A stretch of 64,000 nt of DNA from Cellulomonas flavigena DSM 20109 (lineage in GTDB: Bacteria; Actinomycetota; Actinomycetes; Actinomycetales; Cellulomonadaceae): positions 3,720,001-3,784,000 of the forward strand of contig NC_014151.1 of NCBI RefSeq assembly GCF_000092865.1, given 5' to 3'. Both the position numbers and the translations under genes were made by a program. The notes below the pieces were generated by a model. It ran no database searches and was not told the origin of the DNA. It saw only the letters and a list, made by a program, of their open reading frames with translations. Below, in pieces: positions 25,150-34,494 of this stretch (positions within the stretch are counted from its first letter, which is position 1; each line of letters begins with the position of its first letter).

Positions 25150-26460
25150 TCAGACGTCGGCGCGCAGGGCGCGCGGTGCACCCATGCGTGGGACGATCGC
25201 GATCGCGGGGACCAGCAGGAGCGCCGGCACGAGGAATGCGGGTCCCAGCCCGATCGCCTCCGAGAGGAGCCCCAACGCGACCGCGCCGAGGATCGCACCG
25301 GCGTAGTTGAAGAGGTTGATGCGCGCGACGACGTCGTCCAGACGCTCCGGGGCGAGCTCGCCGGCCGCGGAGAACGCGAGCGGCACGAGCGCGCCGGCAC
25401 CGACGCCCGCGAGCGCGAACCCGGCGACGGCCGTGATCGGGCTGGGAACGAGCGCCACGACCAGCAGCCCGACGAGGGCGAGCACCGCCGCGGGCAGGGC
25501 GACCCGGACCCGGCCGTGGCGCTGCACGAGCGGGTCGCCCGCGAGCCGTGCGACGAGCACGGCGCCCTGGTACGCCGCGTAGCCGAGCGGCGCGACCGAC
25601 GCGGACGCGCGCAGCTCGTCGTGCAGGTAGACGGTGCTCCAGCTGCTGACGGCGGAGTCGACGACGAACGCGACGGCGACGAGCGCGCCGAACAGCCAGA
25701 TGCCGACGCGGGGCAGCGGGCGGCGGGCGGGGACGTCGAGGTGGTCGGGCGGGACGACACCCGTGCGCGCGCCGGGGACGATGCCGTCGGTGTGGACGGG
25801 GTGGTCGTGCGTGCCCGCGTCGTGCGTGCCCGCGTCGTGCACCGCCGCGGGGGCGTCGGCCGGTGTGGCCTGCGACGCGGCCTCGCCTGCCGCCCCACCG
25901 TGCACGAGAGACGGCCGCACGGTCAGCGCGACGCCCGTGGCCACCACGACGGCGACGACGAGGGCGGTCACGGCACCGGTCACGGTACCGAGGTTCGCCA
26001 GCCCGGACTGCGTGAGCGCGGCGACGATCGCCGCGACGGTCAGGCACGCGAACAGCGTCGAGAGGATCGCGCGCCCGACGCGGTGCTGCAGCGCGACGCC
26101 CTGCATGTTGCACGACGCGTCGACCATGCCCAGGCCGACCGCGAACACCACGAACGACGCGACGAGCGTGGGCACGCTCGTCGAGACGGCGACGCACGCG
26201 AGCCCGACGGCCTGCGCGAGCAGGCCGAGCACGACGACGGTGCGGCTGCCCCAGCGGCGCGCGAGACGCTCGGCCGTGACCGACCCCCCGGCGGCGAGCA
26301 GCGCACCCAGGAGCAGCACGAGCGCGATGGTGTCGTCCTCGATGCCGGTGCGGGCCTTGAGCCCGGGCAACGCCGTGACGATCGTCGCGTACCCGAACCC
26401 CTGGGCGGCGTACGTGGCGCCGACAGCCACACGTGCGCGTCGGTGCGCGGCCTGCTGCAT
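25150..26460 (-). CDS. MFS transporter with His-rich central loop
   Basis: 436-residue major facilitator with 12 predicted segments and the loop-2 motif ERLARRWGSRTVVVLG. The middle cytoplasmic loop contains a His/Asp-rich run with two AGTHD units followed by HPVHTDG. The layout resembles drug or sugar exporters of the FucP/YbjJ type; transported compound unknown. The ATG at 26460 starts a short basic tail before the first helix. The His-rich loop may bind zinc or another metal. It is divergent from the NERD-like gene at 26631. Confidence 0.85.
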   Translation of the reverse strand: MQQAAHRRARVAVGATYAAQGFGYATIVTALPGLKARTGIEDDTIALVLLLGALLAAGGSVTAERLARRWGSRTVVVLGLLAQAVGLACVAVSTSVPTLVASFVVFAVGLGMVDASCNMQGVALQHRVGRAILSTLFACLTVAAIVAALTQSGLANLGTVTGAVTALVVAVVVATGVALTVRPSLVHGGAAGEAASQATPADAPAAVHDAGTHDAGTHDHPVHTDGIVPGARTGVVPPDHLDVPARRPLPRVGIWLFGALVAVAFVVDSAVSSWSTVYLHDELRASASVAPLGYAAYQGAVLVARLAGDPLVQRHGRVRVALPAAVLALVGLLVVALVPSPITAVAGFALAGVGAGALVPLAFSAAGELAPERLDDVVARINLFNYAGAILGAVALGLLSEAIGLGPAFLVPALLLVPAIAIVPRMGAPRALRADV

Positions 26461-26630
26461 CGGACCCCCTGTCGCCGGTGCGGTGGCACGACCCTACGAC
26501 GCGTCGGTGACGGCCCGCACCCCTTCGTCCCGGGTCCGCGGGTGAGTTGCGGGTGGCAAGGTCCGGCAAGCCGGGCACCGGTGCTCAGGTCGGCGCGCGC
26601 CGGGGCCGATACCGGGGGCATGGTGGCGAG

Positions 26631-27389
26631 GTGAGCACGCACGAGCACGCCGACGTGCGCCGGGGGCGGTCCGCAGCGCGTCACGGCCTCCCGTCGTGGG
26701 CGCGGCACACGGGCGGCACGGTCGCCGTCGCGGGCCTGCTGCACGGCGTGGCGCGCGACGGCTGGACGACGCTGGACGACACGCGGCACCCCGGAGGCGC
26801 CACGGGTGCGACGGGCCACGTGCTCGTCGGACCCGGTGGTGTCGTCGTGGTGGACGTGCGGCCGGCCGCGGGGCGGCGGCACGACGCCGCGGCGGTGGCG
26901 GAGGGCGAGCAGGCCGCGGCCCGGTCCGCGGCGGTCGTCACGTCGCTCCTGGCACCCCGGCACCGCTCGGCCGTGCGTTCCGTGGTGTGCCTCGTGGACG
27001 GCTCGCGGCCCGGAGGCGACGTGGTCCGCGACGCCGTCGCAGCCGGCGCGCACCCCGGCGCGGGTGCGGCCGGCGCCGTCGTCGCAGGTCAGGAAGGTCT
27101 GACCGCGTGGCTGCGCGCGCTGCCGGCGCGGCTGCACGCGCAGGACGTCGCCGGGCTCGCGCAGCACCTGGACCTCGCGCTCGCGCTGCCGCCCGACGTG
27201 CTGACGACGCACGCCCTGGAGACCGACCGGCGCGTCACGCGTCGCCGGGCCGTCGGCCCGCTGACCGCCGCCGCCCCGCCGGACGTCGCGCGCAGCACCG
27301 CCCTCGGCCTGGCGCTGCGGGCGTGCGTCGTGGTGAGCACCGTGTGGCTCGCCTGGGTCTTCACCACCGCGCCGCTCGGTCTCGGCTGA
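26631..27389 (+). CDS. NERD-like domain protein with C-terminal membrane segment
   Basis: 252 residues. ATGHVLVGPGGVVVVDVRP lines up with the NERD core seen in the helicase at 22900 (AQVDMVVVGPAGVFIVDTKAW), but the acid before the strand and the catalytic Lys after it are replaced, so the nuclease site is probably dead. A hydrophobic segment near the C terminus (LALRACVVVSTVWLAWVFTTAP) likely anchors it. The GTG at 26631 is tentative; the ribosome site is weak. It is convergent with the MATE gene. Confidence 0.55.
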   Translation: MSTHEHADVRRGRSAARHGLPSWARHTGGTVAVAGLLHGVARDGWTTLDDTRHPGGATGATGHVLVGPGGVVVVDVRPAAGRRHDAAAVAEGEQAAARSAAVVTSLLAPRHRSAVRSVVCLVDGSRPGGDVVRDAVAAGAHPGAGAAGAVVAGQEGLTAWLRALPARLHAQDVAGLAQHLDLALALPPDVLTTHALETDRRVTRRRAVGPLTAAAPPDVARSTALGLALRACVVVSTVWLAWVFTTAPLGLG

Positions 27390-27413
27390 CCGGGTCCGCG
27401 CGGGGCGCCCGCG

Positions 27414-28898
27414 TCAGTGCGTCTCGCAGACCTGCCGCACGCTCTCGTCCTGCGCGCGGTCGGCCCGTGGCTGCGGCACGACGGCGTCGACGACCTGCGA
27501 GCCGTCGGACGGCCCCTCGAGAGCGACCGGCTCCGGGGTCGCCGCGACCTGCGCGAGCGGCGCGACGGGCGCGTGCGCGAGCCGCCTGTGCGCCCGCACG
27601 TACGCCGGGACCAGGATGACCACGGCGCCGACCCACGCGAGCGGGTTGCCCCACACGACGCCCTGGAACCCGAAGGACGCGCCCAGGACGACGGCGGCGC
27701 CGACGCGCATGACGAGCTCGACGAGCCCGGTGACGGTCGGCACGACCGTGTGCCCGAGGCCCTGCAGCGAGCCGCGCAGCACCATGAGCACACCGAGCAC
27801 GACGTACAGCGAGCCGTTGACGAGCAGCAGGTAGGACGCGAGTTCGACGACGTGCTGCTCGGCCTCGCCGACGAACAGCCGGACGAGCAGGCCGCCGCCG
27901 AGCACGAGCACGGCACCGAGGAACACCGACGCGCCCACCGCCATCCACACGCCCTGGACCGTGCCGGCGCGGATGCGGTCGGGCCGCCCGCCGCCGAGGT
28001 TCTGCGCGACGAACATCGACATCGCCAGCCCGAGCGACGCCAGGAGCGTCACGGCGAGCATGTCGACGCGGGTCGCGGTGGTGTACGCGGCGACCGCCTC
28101 GGGGCCGAGCGAGTTGAGGCGCACCTGCACGGCGAGCGTGCCGATGGCGATGATCGACGCCTGGAAGCCCATGGGCAGACCGAGGTGCAGGTGGCGGGCG
28201 ACGTCGTCCCTGCTCACGCGCCAGTCCTCGCGACGCACGTGCAGGACGGGCACGCGCCGCCACACGTACAGCAGGCACAGCGCCACGGCGACGCCCTGCG
28301 ACGCGACCGTCGCCACCGCGGCCCCGCCGACCCCGGTGCCCAGGCCGCCGACGAGCGCGGCGACGAGCGCGATGTTGATCCCGCAGCTCACGGTGAGGAA
28401 CACCAGGGGCGTGCGGGAGTCGCCGATGGCGCGGATCACCGAGGACAGGAAGTTGAAGAACATCGTGGACGCGGCACCGAGGAAGCTGATGACGGCGAAG
28501 GTCGTGGCCTCGGGCATGAGCTCCTCGGGTGTGCGCAGCAGGCGCAGCGCGGGCTCCGCGAGGAAGGGCGCGGCGACGGTGAGCACGGCGGTGACGACGC
28601 CCGTGAGGATCGCACCGGTGGCGACCGAGCGGCGCACAGCGGCACCGTCCCCGGCGCCGAACGCCTGCGCCGTGGGGATCGCGAAGCCGGACGTCATACC
28701 CCAGGCGAAGCCGATGAGCAGGAAGAGCAGGCTGCCGGTGGCGCCGACGGCGGCGAGCGACCCGACGCCCAGCACCCGCCCGACGACGACGGCGTCGACG
28801 AAGTGGTAGAGCTGCTGGACGACGTTGCCGATGAGCAGCGGCACCGAGAAGGCGGCGATGACGCGCCAGGGGCTGCCGGTGGTGAGTGCTTTGGACAA
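27414..28898 (-). CDS. MATE family multidrug/sodium efflux transporter
   Basis: 494 residues with 12 membrane segments in two six-helix halves, matching MATE exporters that use sodium or proton gradients to expel cationic drugs. Conserved stretches include PLLIGNVVQQLYHFVDAVVVGRVLG at the N terminus and the matching GLPMGFQASIIAIGTLAVQ in the second half. The start is a rare TTG at 28898, supported by GGAG seven bases upstream and by the fold beginning at once. A charged tail of about 50 residues ends the protein. A perfect 20-bp palindrome lies 73 bases upstream and may be its operator. Confidence 0.9.
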   Translation of the reverse strand: MSKALTTGSPWRVIAAFSVPLLIGNVVQQLYHFVDAVVVGRVLGVGSLAAVGATGSLLFLLIGFAWGMTSGFAIPTAQAFGAGDGAAVRRSVATGAILTGVVTAVLTVAAPFLAEPALRLLRTPEELMPEATTFAVISFLGAASTMFFNFLSSVIRAIGDSRTPLVFLTVSCGINIALVAALVGGLGTGVGGAAVATVASQGVAVALCLLYVWRRVPVLHVRREDWRVSRDDVARHLHLGLPMGFQASIIAIGTLAVQVRLNSLGPEAVAAYTTATRVDMLAVTLLASLGLAMSMFVAQNLGGGRPDRIRAGTVQGVWMAVGASVFLGAVLVLGGGLLVRLFVGEAEQHVVELASYLLLVNGSLYVVLGVLMVLRGSLQGLGHTVVPTVTGLVELVMRVGAAVVLGASFGFQGVVWGNPLAWVGAVVILVPAYVRAHRRLAHAPVAPLAQVAATPEPVALEGPSDGSQVVDAVVPQPRADRAQDESVRQVCETH

Positions 28899-29255
28899 GA
28901 GGGTGCTCCGCGCTTCGGTGGGGCTGGGTGGTGCGCGCGGTGGTCGGTCGTGCCGGGTCGCGTCAGGAGTCGATCGTATCGATACGATCGGCCGTGGCCA
29001 GCGCTTTTCACTCGTTCGGACAGGGGTCCCGCGTCCCCGCCGGCACCCCGGGCAAAGCCCACGCCATCATCCGGTCACACGTGCGGCGCGCGACACCCAG
29101 GCAGCTCCTCGGTACGTGCGCGGCCACGCTCCCACCCGGCACGCTCCTGCCCTGCCTCAGCCCTGCGCTTGACCCGGGTGATCTGCACGACCACGCCCGC
29201 CTGTCGGACACCGCCGCGTCGCACGCCGGCGGGTGGTCCGGCCCGGGCGGACGCC
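28899..29255. other. Intergenic region with a 20-bp perfect palindrome
   Basis: 357 bases without a supported gene. Besides the palindrome at 28971-28990 the region has a run of AT-richer bases (28995-29010) and no recognised RNA or frame. Confidence 0.45.
28971..28990. promoter_or_regulatory. Perfect 20-bp palindrome upstream of the MATE gene
   Basis: CGATCGTATCGATACGATCG, 10-base arms with no centre. Position and perfection fit a TetR- or MarR-type operator controlling the exporter. No regulator gene is next to it. Confidence 0.65.
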
Positions 29256-29537
29256 TCAGGCCCGGACCACACCGCCCTCCGCGGTGATCTCGTCCGCGTC
29301 CGCGTCGTCGAACCACCGGCCCCGGTCACCCAGGTACCGGAACCGCACGGTGGAGCCGACCGGCACCACGACGCGCGCGCTGACCGTGCCGTTGGAGCGG
29401 CGGCGCAGCGGGTGCGCACCGGGGGTCCAGTCGTTGAACGACCCCACGACGCTGACCGGGCCGTCCAGCGCGGCCGCCGGCAGCGCGAACGTCAGCGTGC
29501 GGGTGCCGGACAGGGTGGGACGGGAGATCTTGAGCAC
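29256..29537 (-). CDS. Stand-alone CBM48-like glycogen-binding protein
   Basis: 93 residues forming one E-set/CBM48 domain as in isoamylases and AMPK beta subunits: FALPAAALDGPVSVVGSFNDWTPGAHPLRRRSNGTVSARVVVPVGSTVRFRYLGD, with the Trp of FNDW as the probable glucan contact. The GTG at 29537 fits the fold; a start at 29594 would add a 19-residue disordered lead. Proteins of this size and type without a catalytic domain are widespread in actinobacteria and poorly studied. The gene lies downstream of phoX on the same strand. Confidence 0.8.
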   Translation of the reverse strand: MLKISRPTLSGTRTLTFALPAAALDGPVSVVGSFNDWTPGAHPLRRRSNGTVSARVVVPVGSTVRFRYLGDRGRWFDDADADEITAEGGVVRA

Positions 29538-29657
29538 GGCTGGACCACTTCCCCTCGACGGTGGCGGGCGCGACGTGAGCATCGTGGCGCGCACGTGTTT
29601 CGGGTGACGGCACGGCTCGATGACCTGCGTGTGACGTGCAGGACCGGGCGTCCGCCG

Positions 29658-31766
29658 TCAGTCGCGCCAGACCTGCACGACGCTCGGGCGCGGCCCGCCC
29701 CAGCGTCCGCGTGACACGGACCCGGGCGCGACGTAGTCCGGGAAGAACGACTGCTGGGCGTCCCAGGTGCCGTCCTCCCCCGGGTGCTGCACCGCGACGT
29801 AGACCATGCCGTCGCGGTCCCGCACCACCGGCCCGCACGTCTCGGCGCCGGCCGGCACGGCGAGGAACTGCTGCACCCGCCCGCGCTCGGGCCCGGTGAG
29901 CGGCACCTTGAACAGCCCGTCGCCGTAGCCGATCGCGCCCGGCTGGCCGTCGGTCGAGATCCACAGGTCGCCCGCGGAGTCGAACGCGACGTTGTCCGGG
30001 CAGGAGATCGGCGAGACCTTCTCGGGCGGGAACCCCGCGAAGTACGTGTCGGACGTCGTCGCCGGGTCGCCGCACAGCAGCAGGATGCTCCAGCCGAACG
30101 TGGTCGCCGTGACGTCGTCACCGGCCTCCGTCAGCTCGACGACGTGCCCGTGCCGGTTGGCCGTGCGCGGGTTCGGGGCCGTGGCGCCCTCCTTGCCGGC
30201 AGCCCCGCGGTCGGTGTTGTTGGTGCACGCGACGTACACCCGGCCGGTCGTCGGGTGCGGCTCGACGTCCTCCGGCCGGTCCATCTTCGTCGCCCCGACC
30301 GCGTCGGCCGCCAAACGCGTGTGCACGAGCACCTCGTCGGTCGTGAAGCCCGGCACCTGGCTGACGCCGTCGACGACGAGCGGCAGCCACTCGCCCGCGC
30401 CGTCGAACTGCCCGCCCGACGGGCGCGCGCCCGTCGCCGCCACCTGCGCCACCCCGGTGTCGTCCCCGAACCGCGCGACGTACAGGGACCCGGCGGACAG
30501 CAGGCGCTTGTTGTGCTCGCGGTGCCGCGGCCCGGGCCGGTACCGCTGCGAGCTGACGAACTTGTAGACGTAGTCGAACCGCTCGTCGTCGCCCATGTAG
30601 GCCGCGACGTGCCCCGTGCGCCCGACCACGACGTTCGCACCCTCGTGCTTGAAGCGCCCCAGCGCCGTGTGCTTCACGGGCGGCGCCGACGGGTCCGCGG
30701 GGTCCAGCTCGACGACCCACCCGAACCGGTGGTGCTCGTTCTCCTGCCCCGGGGTCCGGGTGTCGAAGCGCGGGTCGACCTGCTCCCAGCCGCGCGACGT
30801 CGCCTTGTCGGCGAACCCGTACCGGCGGTCCGCCGCGCTCGTCCCGGGCGTGCGGAAGTACTGGTTGACGTTCTCCTCGCCGGACAGCACCGTGCCCCAC
30901 GGCGTCGTGCCGCCCGCGCAGTTGTTCAGCGTGCCCAGCACCGTCGAGCCCGCCGGGTCCGCGGCCGTCCGCAGCAGCGGCGAGCCGGCCGCGGGCCCGT
31001 CGAACGTGCAGGGCGTCGTCGCCGTGACGCGGCGGTTCTCGCGCGCCCCGACACGCGGCGCCCACGGACGCCCCGGCCGGGACCGCCGCAGCGCGACCAC
31101 CGACATGCCGTGCGACGCCATCGCCACGCGCCGCTGCCGCTCGAGCTCCTGCGGCGTCGCCGCCGGCGGGAACATGATCCCCTCGTTCGTGTACTCGTGG
31201 TTCACGACGACCAGCGCGTCGCGGCCGCGCGGGTCCTCGAGCAGGTCGACGTAGTCGCAGTTGTAGCCGACGAGCCGCTCCGCGACCTCGGGCGTGAGCC
31301 TCGCGGGGTCGAACACGTCGCGCGTCGAGAACAGCGGGTCGCCCCAGCGCACGAGCGGCGCCCAGCGGTAGCCCTGCGGCACGGTGAACGCGTCGCTCGC
31401 CGCCGGCACGGGGGCGATCGGACGGAACGGCAGGTGCCCGTGCCCGCGCCCCGGGCCGTAGCCGCGGGCTGCGGCGGGCGGGGCCTGCAGCACGTCCGCC
31501 CCCACCGCCACCGCCGTCGCCGCGACCAGCGCGCCGGCCAGCACCGACCGCCGGGTCAGCGCCGCGTCGGCCACGTCCCGGAAGTACGCGTTGCCGCTGG
31601 TGTTGGGCACCGGCTGTGCGCACGCGTCCCCGCACCGCAGGTGGCACGTCACCGGGGAGCGCCGGCCGTGCGTGCGTCCCGCCATCGGCAGGAACGGCAG
31701 GAGGGCGCGACGGCCCGGGCCGGGCGTGCCCGCTCCGGCGTGGTCGTGCGGGGTCGTGGTCGTCAT
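29658..31766 (-). CDS. phoX: PhoX family alkaline phosphatase (DUF839), Tat-exported
   Basis: 702 residues. A Tat-type signal lies after a long N-terminal region: LTRRSVLAGALVAATAVAVGADVLQAPPAAARG near residues 68-98. The body is the DUF839/PhoX six-bladed propeller: VVVNHEYTNEGIMFPP, GTLNNCAGGTTPWGTVLSGEENVNQYF, GWVVELDP, MDRPEDVEPHPTTGRVYVACTNN and SCPDNVAFDSAGDLWI. These carry the Glu, Cys and Asp residues that hold the Fe/Ca cofactor in PhoX. Expected to release phosphate from organic esters outside the cell. ATG with GAGGTG upstream. No pho box was identified. Confidence 0.9.
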   Translation of the reverse strand: MTTTTPHDHAGAGTPGPGRRALLPFLPMAGRTHGRRSPVTCHLRCGDACAQPVPNTSGNAYFRDVADAALTRRSVLAGALVAATAVAVGADVLQAPPAAARGYGPGRGHGHLPFRPIAPVPAASDAFTVPQGYRWAPLVRWGDPLFSTRDVFDPARLTPEVAERLVGYNCDYVDLLEDPRGRDALVVVNHEYTNEGIMFPPAATPQELERQRRVAMASHGMSVVALRRSRPGRPWAPRVGARENRRVTATTPCTFDGPAAGSPLLRTAADPAGSTVLGTLNNCAGGTTPWGTVLSGEENVNQYFRTPGTSAADRRYGFADKATSRGWEQVDPRFDTRTPGQENEHHRFGWVVELDPADPSAPPVKHTALGRFKHEGANVVVGRTGHVAAYMGDDERFDYVYKFVSSQRYRPGPRHREHNKRLLSAGSLYVARFGDDTGVAQVAATGARPSGGQFDGAGEWLPLVVDGVSQVPGFTTDEVLVHTRLAADAVGATKMDRPEDVEPHPTTGRVYVACTNNTDRGAAGKEGATAPNPRTANRHGHVVELTEAGDDVTATTFGWSILLLCGDPATTSDTYFAGFPPEKVSPISCPDNVAFDSAGDLWISTDGQPGAIGYGDGLFKVPLTGPERGRVQQFLAVPAGAETCGPVVRDRDGMVYVAVQHPGEDGTWDAQQSFFPDYVAPGSVSRGRWGGPRPSVVQVWRD

Positions 31767-31894
31767 GGCACACCTCGTCGGTCGCGGCGTCGGCGGAGAC
31801 GGGCGTCAGCCTGGCAACCCGACGAACCGGGCACGCGGGCGTGCGGTGTCGACGGGGCGACGGGTGGGTGAACTCTCCGCTCGCGCGGGCGTCG

Positions 31895-33946
31895 TCAGCG
31901 CGGGGCGTCACGCTCGGCCAGCCGGCCGAGCATGGCGTTGTACTCCGCCATCTCGGCGTCGCCGTCGCGATCGGCGCGGCGGTCGCGACGACGTGCCGTG
32001 CGCTCGTCGTCGCGCGTCCACTGCACGGCCACGACGATCGCCAGCGCGAGCGTCGGGATCTCCCCGATGCCCCACGCGATCGAGCCGCCGAGCTGCTGGT
32101 CGCGGATCGCCGACGGCCCCCACGGCCGGCCCGTGAGGCCGAACCAGTCCGCCACCAGCAGGCCCTCCCCGCCGACGAGCGCGACGCCGAAGAACGCGTG
32201 GAACGCCATGGTCGCGAACAGCAGCAGCAGCCGCATCGGGTACGGCGGGCGCGACGGACCCGGGTCGACGCCCGCGAGCGCGTTGACGAACAGGTACCCG
32301 GCGAGCGTGAAGTGCACGACCATGAACAGGTGGCCCACCTGCGAGCGCAGGGACCACTCGAACATCCCCGAGTAGTAGAAGAGCACCATCGACCCGGCGA
32401 AGTTCACCGCGGCGACCACGGGGTGCGCCACGAACCGCCCGACGTGGCTGTGCACGAGCGTGAGCACCCACTCGCGCGGACCGCGCGACGTGTCACCCGG
32501 GAGCGTGGCGGCGCGGGCCGGCACCGCGCGCAGCAGGAGCGTGACCGGCGCCGAGGTCGCGACGAACAGCGGCACGACCATGACGAGCACCATGTGCTGG
32601 ATCATGTGCGCGCTGAACAGGACGTGGCCGTAGACGGACGGGCCGCCGGACGTCGTCCACGCGAACAGCAGCATGCCCAGCACCCACGACACGGTGCGCG
32701 GCCAGGGCCACGCGTCACCGCGGCGGTGCAGGCGCCGCACCCAGCGCAGGTAGACGACGATCCCGGCGGCCGCGGCGCACGCCATGAGCACGTCCCAGCG
32801 CCACTCGGTGAGCCAGCGCAGCGCCGTCGGCTCGGGCGGCAGCGCGTGGCCCGTCAGGACGTAGGCGGGCGACGTGTCGGTCACGGCGACGTCCGGGACG
32901 GGCGGCGGGGACGAGCCGAGCGCGACGGCCACGCCGGAGACGGCGCCCATGACCGCGAGCTCGACGAGCACGACGCGCCAGAACAGCAGCCCGCCGCGCG
33001 CGCCGCCCAGGCGCGGGATCGTCACGCGGCGGTGGGCCAGGCCCAGGAGCGCGAGCGCGCCGAACAGCAGGACCTTCACGACGAGCAGCAGGCCGTACCG
33101 CGTCGACAGGCCCTCGAGGCCGCCGAGCCGCAGGACGCTGTTGACGACCCCGGAGACCGCGACGCCCGCGACGCACCAGCCGGCCACCACGGAGTACCGC
33201 GCGACCGCCGGGACGACGTCGGTGCCCAGGCGCCGCTCGAGCAGCGCGAGCGCCGCGAGCGCGCCGATCCACACCGCGGCGCTCACCAGGTGCAGGACCA
33301 TCGCGGACGTCGCCAGCTCGTGGCTCGCCGCACCGGCGGCGTGGCCCGTCTGCCCGAGCTGCCACAGCGCGACCAGCGCGAGCGCGGCCGTCCAGCCGGC
33401 GCCGGTGGGCGTCGCGACGACGAGCGCGAGGGCGGTGACCACGGCGGCCACCGTGGTCACGGACAGCAGCGTGCGCCCGAGGTCGATCTGCGTGACGAAC
33501 ACCGCGAGCTCGTCGCCGAAGCCGGGGGCGGCGGGCGACGCGCCCGCGACCGACGCGTACGCCAGGACGAGGTGGACGACCGACAGCACGGTCCACGCGC
33601 CGGCGGCGACGCCGGCGAGCACGAGGCTGCGGGGCCAGGCCGAGCCGTCGGCGGCGGTGCGGTCGGAGGCGCTGCGGGCGGGGGTGGCGGTCGGCGCGGC
33701 CGGGCCGGGCCCGCGCCGCGGGAGCACCGCGACCGCGAGCAGCAGGGCACCGAGGGTGAGCGCGGCCGCGAGCTCGGTGAGCGTCTCGACGGCGGGCAGC
33801 CCCCAGCGCACGAGGGCGCCGGGGTCACCGACGGCGACGGCGGCGGTCGCTCCCGTGAAGGCGACGCCCACGAGCACCGCCACGACGCCGGCCGCGGCGA
33901 GCACGCCGAGCGCACCACGGCGCACCAGGGTCACGGACTCGTCCAC
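31895..33946 (-). CDS. CopD-CtaG fusion: copper import / cytochrome oxidase assembly
   Basis: 683-residue polytopic protein. The N-terminal half matches the copper-resistance CopD membrane domain (TGHAAGAASHELATSAMVLHLVSAAVWIGALAALALLERR with conserved histidines). The C-terminal half is a CtaG/caa3 assembly domain: FSAHMIQHMVLVMVVPLF, VHFTLAGYLFVNALAGVDPGP and FHAFFGVALV. Fusions of this kind in actinobacteria supply copper across the membrane to cytochrome oxidase or copper enzymes. The GTG at 33946 is weakly supported by its ribosome site. A CopC-like gene lies 1.6 kb upstream, beyond the arsenic locus. Confidence 0.88.
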   Translation of the reverse strand: MDESVTLVRRGALGVLAAAGVVAVLVGVAFTGATAAVAVGDPGALVRWGLPAVETLTELAAALTLGALLLAVAVLPRRGPGPAAPTATPARSASDRTAADGSAWPRSLVLAGVAAGAWTVLSVVHLVLAYASVAGASPAAPGFGDELAVFVTQIDLGRTLLSVTTVAAVVTALALVVATPTGAGWTAALALVALWQLGQTGHAAGAASHELATSAMVLHLVSAAVWIGALAALALLERRLGTDVVPAVARYSVVAGWCVAGVAVSGVVNSVLRLGGLEGLSTRYGLLLVVKVLLFGALALLGLAHRRVTIPRLGGARGGLLFWRVVLVELAVMGAVSGVAVALGSSPPPVPDVAVTDTSPAYVLTGHALPPEPTALRWLTEWRWDVLMACAAAAGIVVYLRWVRRLHRRGDAWPWPRTVSWVLGMLLFAWTTSGGPSVYGHVLFSAHMIQHMVLVMVVPLFVATSAPVTLLLRAVPARAATLPGDTSRGPREWVLTLVHSHVGRFVAHPVVAAVNFAGSMVLFYYSGMFEWSLRSQVGHLFMVVHFTLAGYLFVNALAGVDPGPSRPPYPMRLLLLFATMAFHAFFGVALVGGEGLLVADWFGLTGRPWGPSAIRDQQLGGSIAWGIGEIPTLALAIVVAVQWTRDDERTARRRDRRADRDGDAEMAEYNAMLGRLAERDAPR

Positions 33947-34001
33947 GCCGACAGCCTAGGCGTCGCGCCGGGTGGCCCGGCCGGCGGGCGGCACGGGCGC
34001 C

Positions 34002-34391
34002 TCAGGCGTCGCGAGCCGGGAGCAGGTGCGTGCCGAGGTGCGCCGCGAGCTGCTGCACCGCGGCGGGCACGAGCGTGTAGTACGCCCACACGCCGCGCTT
34101 CTCGCGCGTGACGAAGCCGGCCTCGGTGAGGACCTTGAGGTGGTGCGACACGGTCGGCTGGGACAGGCCGACCGGCTCCACGAGGTCGCAGACGCAGGCC
34201 TGGCCGCCGTCGTGCGCGGCGATGATCGACAGCAGGCGCAGCCGTGCGGGGTCGGCCAGGGCCTTGAGGGTGCGGGCGGTGCGCTCGGCGTCGTCGCTCG
34301 CCATCGCGGTCTCGACGGCCGGCGCGCAGCACCCGGGCGCCGGCGCGGTCGCCGGGCGGGTCGCGGTGACGGGCAGCAGGTCGGACGGCAT
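34002..34391 (-). CDS. arsR: Arsenic-responsive ArsR repressor (C. glutamicum type)
   Basis: 129-residue ArsR/SmtB repressor. Helix-turn-helix LVEPVGLSQPTVSHHLKVLTEAGFV and wing REKRGVWAYYTL are canonical. Cysteines sit at 21 and 22 (PGCCAP) in an N-terminal extension and at 66 and 68 (ACVCDL) next to the recognition helix. The Corynebacterium ArsR senses As(III) through an N-terminal Cys pair plus a core Cys, while the E. coli type uses CVC; this protein has both sets. Start ATG at 34391. Divergent from arsM across three operator-like sites, so it should repress both. Confidence 0.9.
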   Translation of the reverse strand: MPSDLLPVTATRPATAPAPGCCAPAVETAMASDDAERTARTLKALADPARLRLLSIIAAHDGGQACVCDLVEPVGLSQPTVSHHLKVLTEAGFVTREKRGVWAYYTLVPAAVQQLAAHLGTHLLPARDA

Positions 34392-34411
34392 CCGGCCATG
34401 ATGCCCCACGG

Positions 34412-34482
34412 ATCGACAGATGTCGCTATTGACAGGTGTCGATCTCTTGCTCCAGAGTCCTCCGTATCGACAGGCATCGATA
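34412..34482. promoter_or_regulatory. Three ArsR operator-like sites
   Basis: CGACAGATGTCG centred near 34419, ATTGACAGGTGTCGAT at 34428-34443 and TATCGACAGGCATCGATA at 34465-34482 share the pattern ATCGACA-NN-TGTCGAT with small mismatches. They occupy most of the 103-base gap between arsR and arsM, the last one next to the arsM ribosome site. Confidence 0.75.
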
Positions 34483-34494
34483 CGAGGAGGAGTC

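Noticed and set aside
22063..26634. Open frame of 1523 codons on the plus strand
   Set aside because: It runs antisense through the membrane protein, helicase and MFS genes; low-complexity Arg/Asp/Val-rich translation and no motifs. An effect of high G+C.
28994..29287. Possible small gene or RNA after the palindrome
   Set aside because: Frames have no ribosome site and no recognisable motif; treated as intergenic.
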